Source: Gnetum montanum
Lineage: Eukaryota > Streptophyta > Gnetopsida > Gnetales > Gnetaceae
Direction of reading: 5' to 3'
Length of the DNA stretch: 64,000 nt
NCBI GenBank assembly: GCA_015680685.1
Contig: MNCI01017900.1
Location: forward strand, 357,038 to 421,037
Shown: piece by piece, positions 13,001-23,806 of the stretch
Numbering within the stretch: position 1 is the first letter of the stretch
Layout: each line of letters starts with the position of its first letter
Notes under the pieces: generated by a model
What the model was told of the DNA's origin: nothing
Seen by the model: the letters and a program-made list of their open reading frames with translations, nothing else
Database searches by the model: none
Position numbers and translations under genes: made by a program

Positions 13001-16000
13001 GCCACCAATGCGACAATCCTTTACAGCTCATGGAGCCTCTCCTCACATGGTTGAGGCCCATAGAAATTCACAATGACAATTCCCATCGATAGCCAGAAGG
13101 AGATAGTCTAGTCCAAAACGTCCATAGTGTTGAATGGCCACTAAGATAGAACCGTGACACCCCCTGCTTGTCCTCGACATCCCACCAAAAACATCCTCTT
13201 TTTGTCCAGGTCCCCCATTAGCCCCAAGTTGTTGTGGAGCCTCCCTAGCTCCCCCATCAGCCACAAGCAACTTTTGCACACCCCCTAGGCCTTGACTTTG
13301 GGTCGCACACCCCCCCTCTCTCTCTCTCTCCCTTTTTGGCTCATCCAAGTCCATCCACCCTCTGTTTGTTTTGGCCTCTTTGGGTCATGTGCCACCTGGC
13401 AATTCGCAGTCACGTGCCCCCCTTTGCCATAGTTGCCACAGGGCCCTTGCGTTGCCATGGCCGAAATCCCCTCAGCCACCACATTTTCGTATTCCACTTG
13501 AACTCACTCCTTGCCCAAGGGGAGTTCTAGGGTCACCTCCGTAACTAGGTCTTTTAGCGTGAGAGACCTCCAAACATAGAATCAAGCGTAGCCTAGCCTG
13601 TACATGGTTGCCATGGGCTGGTCAAAGGAGATGAATTATTGAAACAAGCTAGTGAGTATCCTTAGAAACCGCAAAGTCCATAGTTCCCAAGGGATCCCCA
13701 AAACTTGAATTTACATGGGTGCCCTTGAGAACAAATCAGGGTTCCTAGGCAGCCGTGGCTACCACTGGGTCAAGGCCAGCCCTTTGGCACCAAAGAACCA
13801 AGGCCCCCCTAGTAGGACTTGGCCTTAGTTGGACACCGTTGAAAAAATGAACAAGAGAAGATTCCTAGGCCGGCTCTTCACCCTGACCTGTCAAAAACCC
13901 TACTACACCGCCACCCATTGGTAGACTGCTTCTAGCTTTGGGCCTACGCCCACAAACACAAACTTCCCAATGAGGCTGCATTTTAGGGTCCACAACTCTT
14001 TATTCGGAACCATCACAATCCGTAGATGCATGGACCCCTCCTCCCACATGCACTCCTCAATCCTGCCAACCTCGGGGCCACAAATGGATGATGGTCGACT
14101 GACACCTCCTGGAACAGTCCCCTTGGCCAATGGAACTAGCTTGCCCGAAGCACCAAACCCCTCTTCCTTGTGAACCCCTTGTGCTGACCCGCCACTGCCT
14201 AGAGCCCCATCCTTGACCTTGTCCTGCTCGTTAGTGTCGCATGCCTTGCCCTCCTCACCTCTGCCGCTCCCGCACCTGCTCCTGCTCATGCCAAAAGCAT
14301 TCTCCTGGAGTCAGGTTTTTTTAAATGTGTTTTCATCCATTTTAATATTCATTTGATTCTTGTTCTCAATGTTTTTTCTCATATCAAGAAACAATGCAAC
14401 ATATGCCTTCTTTGCTAACATGTTGTTTTTTCTGCAGCTATCGTACAAATTACTTCATTTTAATCACAGTTGTCCTTGGTAATAATAACTTATCCTTTCA
14501 TGTTTATTCTTGTCATTTGGAGTTCAATTTGTTTTTACATTAGCTAACGTTTCTCCATATCTGTTTTTCCAGGACTGGCCTTTTTGTTAAATCCATTGGC
14601 ACTTGTTGCAGCAAGTTTAGCAGCATTAAGTATTGCAATGCTGAATGACAGGTAGCAACCAAAATAAATCTGATGTCATCAAATGTCTACTGTTTAAATA
14701 TTTAACATCTTCTGTACTATGAAATGTTGGGTGTTAGTTTTGATCATGAAGATGCAATAGTGGATTTCCGGGCCATCCAGAGCCCTAAGTAATGTATGCT
14801 TTTGGCCTACAGGGATCTCTTTTCCTTTCATTACTTCAATGTGGATCATTTCATTTTCCTTTAGTGATACATATAATTGCTAACCAATTAATCCTTGAAA
14901 TAATCTCCCATATAGGTGAGCATCATAGTTTACCACTGACAATACTTATTATCAACAAAACATTCAAAACTGTTACATGTTCAACACATAGCTGCAATAC
15001 AGATTTCTGTTCAGTTGCATAACATAATATATCCAGTTTATGGTTTGTTCCAGACATATCTAAATAAGGATTTGTCCTTTTCTTACTGAAGAGATGTTGA
15101 AACGTTGAAGTGTACACTAGTACACTTACTGGAGAAATTTCCCAGTTTTTCTCAGCAATCAGTTTCGTGATATCAAGTTGTATTGGAGATTATTGGCTAA
15201 TGTAGTAGTGTTAGCATTAAAAGATTATTGATTTCAGATTCCTGTTTTCTCTAAATCTGACAGCAAGGTATGTGTTTGGGCATGTTCAGATGTTGAAATT
15301 GACATTGATATTCAAGTAAAGACATTCAAAGATTCAAACAAAATATTTTAAGCCAAAAAGAAAATAAAAATAAGAGACAAAATAAATTAATGTTCACCTG
15401 AATCTGCATAGCACAAGTTGAAGTGTTCACAGCAGAGAACGGAAGAACACAGCAACATTAGAAATGCCATGATAGTGTTGAGTCTGAGGAATGGCAAGGC
15501 AAAAATACCAGAACAACATGTATAGAAAATACGTAAAAGCTAAGAGTTAAAATGGTGAAAAGTTACAGGAGATCAGGTTTAGATTTTCCCATCAAGCACA
15601 TTGCCTAGTCAAAACTTATCACAGCACCTATTCCAAAGCAACTTAATCACAAGTGCTTAAGCAAAAGCTCTTTTGACTGTACCTTTTCTACGACGGAACA
15701 CCAGTGCTGGTGATATTACAATTGAAAGAAAAGTATTTTTTAAAGTCACGGGGTGATTGTTAGACCTAATTGCAAGAAGCCAAGGTGAGGAGAACTGGAG
15801 AATGTTATGATAGTACTGTAGCCTTATAAGATGAGAGCAAGGATCCTTGTAGAAGAAGGAAGATTGTTTCTTGCATTGTAGGTAAGGCCTTGTAATCAAC
15901 TTAATGTTTGTCTTGCTCACCTTGGCAAAGTTCTATTACATTATGGTAGAGGTAGGCCAGAAAGCTGAACCACTATAAAGTGAAAAGCTGTCAAAAGAAA

Positions 16001-17649
16001 AAAAAAAAAAAAAAGAAACCTTCCTACAACTAGCCATTTTCCTCCTTAAACTTACTGTTATCTGCTACATCTCAATTAACTGTAATGCTATTTATTCTCT
16101 CTCTAATCCTTAAGAAATCAGTTGCAACTGCTGATGAATCTAGTAAGATTTGAAACATATTGCAAAGAAAAAATATGCAAGCTACGAATGGTACAAAAAT
16201 TGAGCGTGTACAGAATTGATGATTCAATTCACATACTTTCCTTATAGTTGTGTCAAAATCTGTGTCAGGTTCATAGTATGGGACCAATTAATTTACAAAG
16301 GGCAAATTCCTCTGGCTCCATACAACTCCTGTGACTGTAGACATCCCTAAACTCTTGGGTTGAAGGAACATACCATGACACAGCAAACCCCATCGTGCAT
16401 ATACCTTCAGTCCAATTTACATAGTCATGCAAGTTTCTTAGACAAATTAAAAAAAAAAAAAAAAGATCAATCAATCAAAAAACAAAGAAAGAAATATCAG
16501 TAATGGTGCAGTAATGTATACCTTCTTGACAGGTAATGAATGATTTCCTTTGTTACAGGAAGAATGGTGTTACAAGAAGCAGAATAGTAGTTTGTTCACA
16601 GCATAATACCATGTTAATACACCGATAAATTACTTGCATGCCAAGAATGCTGTTGCAATAGAAAAAGGATCATCACCTAGAGGCTCAATGCTCAGCCCAT
16701 CAAGACGGGGTCATAGGAGGATCAGTGGATGAGTGAAAGCCTAACCTTTTTCAAGTGGTTGTGTTGAAGAATGCTGTTGCATTTATTTTTAATTATGACA
16801 TGGTTAATGTAATTTATTTAATTTTGGTAATATTATAATTTGTATACTCTTTGGTGTTGATTTTATGAATATTCTTCAGCTTTGCAGTTACATTTAATGA
16901 GAAGGTGACAAGAACTGTTAGAAAATTTTCTCCACACCTTGCAGCAAAATTACGGCCACCCATGGCGTAAGTCGTATTGGGACGTGATCATGTTATATTG
17001 AATACCTATCTTATCTATTCTTATTTTTTCTAATAATCTGCTTGGTCCGTAAGACAGACCTGTAATTCGAAACCGCACTGGAAAAAGAACAAGGAAAATT
17101 CATATTTGTGGACAGCCTCGCTGGGTATTTGTTTTATCATTTGCTTTAGGTATGTCAAGATTCAATGTATGTAGGGATTAGTAGGTTTCTAGTGAGCTCC
17201 CTTTTCAGTTACAAGTGCTTCTGTTATTCGTTTTTCTCATGCTTATTTCATGAAAGGTAATTATTGAGATCCTCGAGAAATTTTATGTGTCATGCAGGCA
17301 GCGTACTGCTGTGGGTTTTCTCTTGTGCAATTCTAACGGTTCTTTGGGCCCTGTTAATCGGATTGCTGTGTAAGTTTCCATTGTTTTTTCCAGTGGAATC
17401 TTTCTTCTTAATTTTTTTTTAAAAAGAGAGTTGCCACTAAAGATTAATTCAATAACAGTCTGGAAGATGTTGAAAAATGAAATGCTATAGCATGATACTA
17501 TTAACCGTTTTTGCATTTTCTGATGCCTTCTTTATATAACTACAGCAACACTTCTTCATGCAAGCTTCCGTTCACCAAATCTGAAAGCTCGTCTCAACAC
17601 TTTTCGTGAAGAATTCCGTGCAGTTTGGAGGAATTATAGTGATTTTTGA
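7054..17649 (+). CDS. PRA1A: PRA1-family (prenylated Rab acceptor) membrane protein, PRA1.A-like
   Basis: Seven coding exons: 7054-7211, 14438-14478, 14573-14651, 16880-16966, 17058-17149, 17298-17369, 17546-17649. All introns are GT-AG, the phase is kept throughout, and the total is 210 codons plus TGA. The start 'MDWANVTLEDLVDGL' and the N-terminal 'SRFTVPRSFSKWNSR' motif are hallmarks of plant PRA1.A proteins. The core has two hydrophobic hairpins: residues about 57-88 ('YFILITVVLG', 'LAFLLNPLALVAASLAAL') and about 143-176 ('WVFVLSFALGSVLLWVFS', 'LTVLWALLIGLL'). A charged loop separates them, and the C-terminus is a basic 'HASFRSPNLKARLNTF' tail. PRA1 proteins sit in ER/Golgi/endosomal membranes and bind prenylated Rab GTPases in vesicle traffic. 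Length agrees with the family (about 200-210). No stop or missing residue is seen, so the gene looks intact despite the LINE in intron 1. Confident in family; subgroup A by recall. Confidence 0.93.
8409..8423 (+). repeat. Left target-site duplication of the LINE
   Basis: ttttaatattcattt, identical to 14342-14356. It starts in an A/T-rich stretch as expected for target-primed reverse transcription. Confidence 0.9.
8430..10370 (-). other. LINE 3' part without recognised domain
   Basis: GC-rich, with a (CCT)n run at 9532-9552 (poly-Glu/Gly in the antisense frames). Open segments at 9845-9438 and 9055-8837 (minus) are probably ORF2 C-terminal remnants or chance frames. Nothing specific is recognised. 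Confidence 0.4.
10370..10790 (-). pseudogene. LINE ORF2, zinc-binding RT domain (zf-RVT)
   Basis: Open segment 10763-10455 reads '...VWKGHLPEKIKTFLWLLCHDAILVRWELQRHG...CPLY...VETTMQ'. This is the zf-RVT domain found at the C-terminus of plant LINE ORF2, with one of its Cys now Tyr. The region to the left (about 10370-8840) is C-rich on the plus strand and continues as low-complexity tail and 3' UTR without a clear domain. Confidence 0.8.
10900..12250 (-). pseudogene. LINE ORF2, reverse transcriptase domain
   Basis: Three RT motifs occur in order on the minus strand: motif A 'DITKAYDMVAWDAL' (about 11685-11645), motif B' 'GRGLQRGDPLSSFLFILVMD' (about 11525-11465), and motif C 'HYADNTILF' (about 11390-11365). 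The last is the YADD catalytic pair with the second Asp changed to Asn, so the enzyme would be inactive even without the frameshifts. RT copies LINE RNA at the nicked target. Confidence 0.8.
12590..13260 (-). pseudogene. LINE ORF2, endonuclease domain
   Basis: Minus strand 'GIVIVNFYGPQ' (about 13080-13050), then 'WVLVGDFNQW' (about 12995-12960), then 'VASDHMPLL' (about 12745-12715). These are the GDFN and SDH motifs of the apurinic-type endonuclease that nicks target DNA for LINE insertion. The catalytic Asp of GDFN and the Asp-His pair of SDH are still present. Stops interrupt the frame (for example near 12810 and 12935). Confidence 0.75.
13270..14289 (-). pseudogene. LINE ORF1 (RNA-binding protein)
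   Basis: Starts at 14289 'MSRSRCGSGRGEEGKACD'. There is a Gly/Glu-rich N-terminus, then a region resembling the DUF4283-type ORF1 domain (about 14000-13560), and a zinc knuckle near 13441-13399 reading 'CGNYGKGGHVTANC', in which the second Cys is now Tyr. The tail is basic and holds a (CT)n microsatellite (about 13311-13331, GAGA on the coding strand) encoding Arg/Glu repeats. ORF1 coats LINE RNA. It is broken by at least two frameshifts/stops between 13900 and 13500. Confidence 0.7.
14342..14356 (+). repeat. Right target-site duplication of the LINE
   Basis: ttttaatattcattt, a perfect 15-nt copy of 8409-8423. It marks the LINE 5' end at 14341. Confidence 0.9.
14652..16879 (+). other. PRA1 intron 3 (2228 nt)
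   Basis: Phase-keeping intron. It contains A-rich runs at 15996-16015 and 16448-16463 that could be the tails of old retroposed copies on the plus strand, but no body or duplication was recognised. Confidence 0.8.
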
Positions 17650-17655
17650 GCATCC

Positions 17656-17661
17656 AATAAA
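17656..17661 (+). terminator. Polyadenylation signal candidate after PRA1
   Basis: AATAAA lies 6 nt after the stop codon, followed by T-rich sequence. This would give a very short 3' UTR. Further AT-rich signals downstream may be used instead. Confidence 0.3.
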
Positions 17662-18370
17662 ACAGTAAAGTGTTTGCTTTTATTATTTCTCCGTTACCGC
17701 CACTTGTAAAGAAAAAATTTCAACAATTCATGTGTACACTGGTAAAGTTTTTGAGCAAAGAAATTTTCGACAGACTCATATGGACATGTGCATTGCAAAG
17801 CCAAAAAGCAATTTAACATGCATTACTGTTTTTTTGGTAATTTTATATGTTTTTTTTTGTGGTTCCACATTCCATGTGGAAGCTTAAAAAATAATTCAAA
17901 GTTATATATGCTCTTTGGCATATGTCTAAGGTTCCATTGTTAAGGTAATTTTTGCAGCAAAATATGTTTCATTCAGTCTTACTGGTTTAACTTTGATCAA
18001 TAGACATCGTTGTCATTCATGCATTTGCAGAATAATCAAAGTAGGCTTACATACCAAGAGAATCAACATGTGCTAATTTATGATCCGATTCGTATTTTCT
18101 TTTACCGGAGTGTTGTTCCTGATTACTTACATTTCAATGGACGTAAAATGCATGGAATTTAAAAGTCTCGAATAAATGGATTGAAGTAGGCACTTCAAGA
18201 AACGTACAACCTCATAACAGAAGTTGACTGAATCAGTGTTTTGAACTTTGCTTTTCTGTTGAAGTGGTATTTTGTCACCTGGAGGTTGTAGACTTAACAT
18301 TGCATCAAACTTTATTGGAGTAAAATGATAGGTTGCTTAAAGTGGTTATCTCATTGTCATGTTAGGCTGG
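17662..18370. other. AT-rich flank downstream of PRA1
   Basis: No gene, repeat or RNA recognised. Confidence 0.5.
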
Positions 18371-18456
18371 TTCAAGTCACACCTTAAGGTATCGTTATAT
18401 TCCTCTCTGGTTGCTAGTTCGAGTCACACCTTAAGGTATCGTTATATTCCTCTCTG
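18371..18456 (+). repeat. Two-copy 47-bp tandem repeat
   Basis: The unit beginning 'ttcaagtcacaccttaaggt' at 18371 recurs from 18418 ('ttcgagtcacacc...'), nearly identical through 'cctctctg'. Confidence 0.9.
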
Positions 18457-18495
18457 ATTCTTTTAAAGTCTTTATTGGCTATATGGCTATATGTC

Positions 18496-19083
18496 TTGGG
18501 GTGTACTTATAGTCATTCCTTTGAGTAAGCATTGGATTTTAATTTTTATCAGAGGAACATTCTGTTTTTTATTCTTGTTCAAAATCAAAGCAGTCTTATG
18601 ACAAGCTGCATTCAGCTGTATGGTGTATAGTAGTAAAGATTTCTTTTTGGGGTGTACTTATAGTCATTCTTTGGGTAAGCATTGGATTTTATTTTTTATC
18701 TGAAACCAAGGAACATTTTGTTTTTAATTGTTGTTCAAAATCAAGCTAAGTGTATCACAAGCTGCATTCAGCTGTATGGTATTTAGTAGTAAAGATTTCT
18801 TTTTACAGTTAGTTTTTACTTTACTTTTTTTTTTTTGGGTTATTTTTGTGGGTGCTGTTTTAGTGTAAGTGTTGATACTAATAATTATTCAATTTATAAC
18901 ATTCTGTTCAAAATCAAGACAAGTGTATCACAAGCTGCATTCAGCTGTATGGTATTTAGTAGTAAAGTTTTCCTTTTACAGTTAGTTTTTTACTTTACTT
19001 TTTGTTTTGGGTTATTTTTGTGGGTGCTGTTTTAGTGTAAGTGTTAATACTAATAATTATTCAATTTATAACATTCTGTGCAG
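18496..19083 (+). repeat. Nested tandem duplications (151-bp and 173-bp periods)
   Basis: 'ttggggtgtacttatagtcat' starts at 18496 and again at 18647 (period 151). The block 'ttttacagttag...aacattctg' at 18801 recurs at 18974 (period 173). The piece 'caagctgcattcagctgtatgg' occurs three times (near 18603, 18760 and 18938). This suggests successive duplications with shifting boundaries. No coding sense. Confidence 0.85.
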
Positions 19084-20148
19084 GTTGCCATTCTAGTAAA
19101 ATGAGTGGGATCATCCATATTTGGTCTCATATTGTGAATTTGCAAATTTTTTATGTAATTGCAAGCAGGATATCCAGCAGTTAGATAACATTCTATGCAA
19201 TTGCGATGAAAGATAATGTGCGTTTATATATATATATATAATATGTGCGTTTTCTTTACCTGACGTCTCCATCGATGTGGTCTCTTGTGGACGCTGCTGT
19301 AATGCCATCGTTTATAGCTTCGCATTATTATTTTTGTTGATATCGTTGAGTCTAGCTGTATATGATACATTTTTGTCGATTGAACCCATAAAATATGAAA
19401 TCTTAACCCAATTTAACGGAAGAAAAACAGTTTTATGCATAATAATTTGGTTGGTGTAATCATTTAAAAGTTGGGAATGTTTTTCTCAGAAACTTACAAA
19501 ACCTGAAAATATTCAAATTTTTTATATTCATTTCATTCATGGAAAGAAACTTTTGAAATGCTTAATTTTTTAAATATAAATGAAAGGAGGTAAATAAGAA
19601 ATTTTTTTGGTATTTAATGATATTTTATTTAATTATCTACCAGACAAATAAACTTGTGTAAAAACCCGAGTACAATAGTCCAATAAATCTCAAGTACAAT
19701 AGATTATCCAATATTCATTGTACAAATGAATTATTAAGTTATGTTTCCAAATAATCACGTTAACGTCGAAGAATAAGATAATCTTGATATTTTCTTAATT
19801 TTATAAAATCATTTATGATTAATGCATATATGAAATGGAATTTACTAATCCAATCAAATTGTTAAGCCACTAAACAAGACAAGTGTATTAACTTTCATGA
19901 TAAAATTATTATATTATGATTTGCTTTTAAGTTCAAATCAAAGTTGTTTTAGTGAATTTTATTTAATAGGTTTATTAGGTAGTTTTTAAATAAACTAAAT
20001 GTATATTAGTATTGTCAAGTTTTATTTTGATATGATTGCAAGGTTTAAGAAATTACTTAACATTTATGTTGATATTATTATTTGTATGATTGATAGTTTT
20101 AACTTCATCAAGGCCATGCATAATAATGTTAGGTTTTTAATAAATAGT
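19084..20148. other. AT-rich intergenic DNA
   Basis: Contains a (TA)n microsatellite at about 19226-19242. No gene is supported, and the short open frames here have no recognisable product. Confidence 0.5.
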
Positions 20149-20603
20149 CTCCAAAAATAGTCTTTGAGATTCAAACACAAGTTGATAGCTAGAGTCTATT
20201 TGAATTGTCTTCACAATTCACATTCACATGTAGTGGATGAGCAAAAGTTGGCCCTCTTTTGAGTGGCTACATCCATAGATTTGAGATGCAGACACAAGTT
20301 GATTCATACTTCACACATCCACATGGGTAGTGGATGAGCAAAAGAATGACCTCTTTTGAGGGGTTACTTCCAAGCTCCAAAAATAGTCTTGAGATTCAAA
20401 CACAAGTTGATAGCTAGAGTCTATTTGAATTGTCTTCACAATTCACATTCACATGGATAGTGAATGAGCAAAGGTTGGCCCTCTTTTGAGTGGCTACATC
20501 CATAGTTTTGAGATGCAAACACAAGTTGATTCATACTTCACACATCCACATGGGTGGTGGATGAGCAAAAGAATGACCTCTTTTGAGGAGTTACTTCCAA
20601 GCT
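20149..20603 (+). repeat. Two-copy 226-bp tandem repeat with internal half-repeats
   Basis: 'ctccaaaaatagtctttgag' at 20149 recurs at 20375 and the copies run on almost identically to about 20603. Each 226-bp unit is itself two related halves: both contain 'gagatkcaaacacaagttgat', 'cacatgg.tagtg.atgagcaaa' and 'cctcttttgag'. It is therefore a dimer of dimers, a higher-order repeat. Confidence 0.9.
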
Positions 20604-20665
20604 TGAACCCAAGTCTCACAACTTGAGAAACAAGCACCTTACCATCACTTCAACCATGTTACTAT
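20595..20665 (-). repeat. Possible tRNA-derived SINE head
   Basis: On the minus strand 'gatggtaaggtgcttg' resembles a Pol III A box, and 'gggttcaagctt' about 30 nt later resembles a B box. The 226-bp tandem repeat follows directly in the SINE's downstream direction. No tail or target duplication was found, so this is tentative. Confidence 0.3.
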
Positions 20666-21540
20666 TTGTTAAATACTAATTAATATTAACAATGAATTAA
20701 CTATAAACATTATATTTCATCATGACCTCATGATGGTGATAGCACCTTGGCAATATCTCATAGGGAACATCATATAGATAACTAAAATGTTCAGCTCTAT
20801 AAACATATCAAATCCTTAACACCCCTGCTCAAGCTCAATGTTGAAATAGTTCAATTTGCTTTACTACATATTTAATAATTTTATGATTATGAAAATAAGT
20901 AATCAAGAGAATATATGTAATCCCTTAAACTCTCTCCTCGATACCAAAACATACAATTAAGAATTTATTTCACCACCAATATTTGTGAAGTAAAATTGCT
21001 CAAAGTAGATTTCCTATTAAAATCATTTCAAAAGAGCATTATTTGGCTTAAAAGATTAACAAATATTCTCAATTTAGTAAAGTAAAGTTCAAAGATTAAG
21101 GATGATTATGAATATTTTTTTTTCTTAAAGAACAAATTATATTATAGACTACCTTGGCCTTAAATGTTCCTTTGAAATGATAGAAAGAAGGACTAAAGAC
21201 ATTAAGGGCATCATCTCACACAAGATACACTACAAGATATACCATAACATAAATAACAAGAAGAAAGAAAATTAACATATCATAGATCCAATTTAAAAGT
21301 TAAAATTTCAATCTCATATATTGAGATGTCTGAAAACTAAAAAAAAAAAAACAAGAAACAAGACATTCATCATCAGTTTGCCATTCAATCTATATCTACA
21401 TTCATTAAATTCTAAAAAATATTTGAGGACTATGAAATTTTTCTCATATCAAGAGTAGTACTCTTCACTACAGACTTGGATGCAAGTTCTTGAATTGAAG
21501 ATGGTGGGAGATTTGGAATTGGGTCAACAATTGACTATGG
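20604..21540 (-). other. AT-rich region with a possible LTR boundary at about 20818
   Basis: At 20815-20835 the minus strand reads 'gagcaggggtgttaagg', which looks like a polypurine tract followed by an LTR start (TGTTAAGG). If real, an old copia-like LTR would extend left over the tandem repeats. No polyprotein motif could be read to the right with confidence. Confidence 0.25.
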
Positions 21541-22461
21541 CTAACTCATACTAGATTGTTTAAGGACATATTCATAAATATCATTTGATGTAAAGCCTAC
21601 TTCAATGGAATGGACCCACAAGGACCCATTCCATAAGGTTTCTAAGCAAATTAAGCTTAGAAAATAAGAAAACACCAAAAAATGGTGAAAATAGCCCTTT
21701 TAATTAAAGAGCTCTCAAATTATAGAGAAATACATCAAAGATTAAGGAGCCAAGCTTAACTCACACCTCCTCCAAGGATCTTAGAGCCCACACATGCCTC
21801 TACTCAATTCTCAATTGCTCACTCTTGGAGCCAAAGCCCAAGATAAGATACTTACAAGACATTTCTTTAATTTCTCTAAAGTGCTTTCTCTTGCCGCTCA
21901 CTCAAATTCCCTTACACAAGCTCTCTTCTTGCACAAGCTCTCTCAAATCTCTATCTTTCAACTCTTTCTTTAACTCTCACCTAAACTCAAGCATTGAATA
22001 CCAATTTACACTCTCTCTTTTTGGATAACCTTTCATCTTCCCTCCATTTTAAAATTTACTTTGGAGTTCGTTGGGATTCAAGCAAGTTGTCTTTGATGAG
22101 AAGGAGATATCTTTCCAGAGTGCAGATAAGTTACAAAGTAGATGTCTTTCAAATCAAGTAGATGTCTTTTCCACATTGCAACACAATGATAATAGACATC
22201 TTACTTCAAGAGTAGATATCGATCTTGCAAAGGAGATATCTATATTCTAAAGGAGACATCTATTCTAGTAGGGGCAAAAATAAAGATGCTCATTTTAAGG
22301 TCTGGAACATCTGAACATATTCAAACAAGTCCCCATTGCTTCTAGACCCTCCTGAACTCATCAAAATAGGCTTTAAACATCCCTAAACATGCCAAAACTC
22401 AAGGAAAATATACAATCATAGCAGGGATGACATATTAGCCTATGTGATATGCTTATCAACA
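21541..22461 (-). repeat. Element G: probable 3' LTR
   Basis: On the minus strand a polypurine tract GGAGGAGGG (22471-22463) is followed by TGTTGATAAGC, a typical LTR start. Over 22270-22080 lies an array of AGATGTCT/AGATATCT/AGACATCT repeats in the U3 position. Further along is T-rich and CT-rich leader-like sequence. The left boundary (about 21541) is uncertain because no primer site or partner LTR was identified. Different family from A-F. Confidence 0.45.
22080..22270 (-). promoter_or_regulatory. AGACATCT-type repeat array in LTR of G
   Basis: Seven or so copies of RGAYRTCT-like octamers (gagatatct, gtagatgtctt, tagacatct, gagacatct) sit in both orientations within about 190 bp. The 14-mer agatgtctttcaaa at 22140-22153 recurs exactly at 23866-23879. 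Confidence 0.6.
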
Positions 22462-23416
22462 CCCTCCTCCTTAAAAAGACTCTTGATTCCCACATAAAAG
22501 ACCTTTATAGTTGGGATAATGGTTTAACCCTCACCTAGGTCACAACACATATAAACCAAAACCATACACACATGGAATGGTTAGAGCTCACAACAATTTG
22601 TTCTCAACATCTAGCATTTATTACACAACACACAAACAGATAACAAAATATATGCATGACACACATACACGCCTTAGCATATTTTTATACTTACATCACA
22701 ATGTAGAATTACAATAAACAATAATTAGCATGATATTTGTTCTCAAAGGCTCCACCATACTTCCTCCTTAAGATCATTTCCTTGGAATACCTTAGATGCA
22801 CCCCATAATGGCTCAAACATGTAACAAAAGAAGAGTAAGAAAATGCAAAAGGACTAAGTCTTCTCAAACTAGCTTCCTTTCTTTTTCCTCTTTTTTACTT
22901 TCTTCTTCTTGGCATTCGAAAGTCTACTAGTTGACTCCCTTCCACCATTAGCATCACAATGTAGATTGCCTAAATGTTGCTCATCCATTTCACAGCCAAG
23001 ATATTCAAATTCATCACTATCAATGTCCTCACCAACATCAAAGATGATCTACTCATAATGACTACTACCATAGCCATCATTATCAAATGCAAAATTAGAT
23101 ACATTACCATTATTAATCTTCCTCTTACTAACAATGATATTAAAAGTCACATTCCTTTCATCATTCATAACATGACTCATAATTTTGGTCACAATCATCA
23201 GAATGAGCATGATTATTATCATTACCATTGAACAAATCACTCCTAGGTTAAATTGAAAAACTAGCATCCATCATACTAGCTTCAACATGAGAGACATTAC
23301 TAGCATTTGTAAAGTAAAGCTTAGACTCATTTACCTCTTCATGGTTTCTTCCATCCATATTTGGTTTAACTTGATCTTCCACATGTGGCTATCGAACATC
23401 ATTAAAGCTTAAAGCT

Positions 23417-23806
23417 TCAAGATTCTACATAGAAATCCAATGATTCTTTCCCTTCACAGAAACCATCAACAAGTTGTTTATCCCATCGTAGAGGTACTAG
23501 CTTAACAGGTAAACTCTTCTCCATGATTTCAACATTAGATTCAGCAAAAATACCATCAAAGCAATCATTCTTCCACATATATTGGCTAGAAGACTCACCT
23601 CTCTCCCATGAGATAACCTCAACTTGACTTAGAATCTCCTTTTCCTTTCCACAAGGTATAGAAAACTTGCAAAAAGAATGAGTCTCATACCTTCTAGTGT
23701 GGTGTAGGAAAACATCTTCTACTTCCCTTTTTATCTCCCTACAAGTCATTTTTGTAGGTTTTAGATGTGGAAAGACATCTTGAAAACCCAAGAGATGTCT
23801 AGGCAA
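23417..23806 (-). pseudogene. Unrecognised ORF in element G (129 codons)
   Basis: Begins 'MPRHLLGFQDVFPHLKPTKM' and ends at a stop before 23417. It is acidic, with no transmembrane or zinc motif, and not recognised. Its first codons themselves encode two copies of the AGACATCT/AGATGTCT octamer. It lies just downstream of an octamer array, in the same relative place as ORF2 in elements B and C, but no homology to that ORF2 can be seen. It could be a fragment of a longer frame. Confidence 0.3.

Larger units (their letters stand above)
8424..14341 (-). mobile_element. Full-length L1-type LINE, antisense in PRA1 intron 1
   Basis: About 5.9 kb, minus strand, flanked by perfect 15-bp target-site duplications (8409-8423 and 14342-14356). 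The 3' end (left) has a short oligo-A (Ts at 8421-8428 on the plus strand). The order is ORF1 with zinc knuckle, endonuclease, reverse transcriptase, and zinc-binding RT domain (zf-RVT). It is visibly GC-rich against the AT-rich intron. Many stops and frameshifts make it non-autonomous now. The intact TSD shows no later rearrangement. Confidence 0.92.
7212..14437 (+). other. PRA1 intron 1 (7226 nt)
   Basis: Donor A|GTAAG at 7212 and acceptor ctgCAG at 14435-14437. Without the LINE and one TSD copy it would be about 1.3 kb. The native parts (7212-8408, 14357-14437) are T-rich intron sequence with no other element recognised. Confidence 0.9.

Noticed and set aside
15996-16015. Long A run in PRA1 intron 3 taken as a retroposon tail
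   Set aside because: No body, no target duplication, and no coding or Pol III signature upstream.
23049-23267. Met/Ile-rich minus-strand frame
   Set aside because: Low-complexity AT-rich sequence; the opposite strand is open too; no homology recognised.
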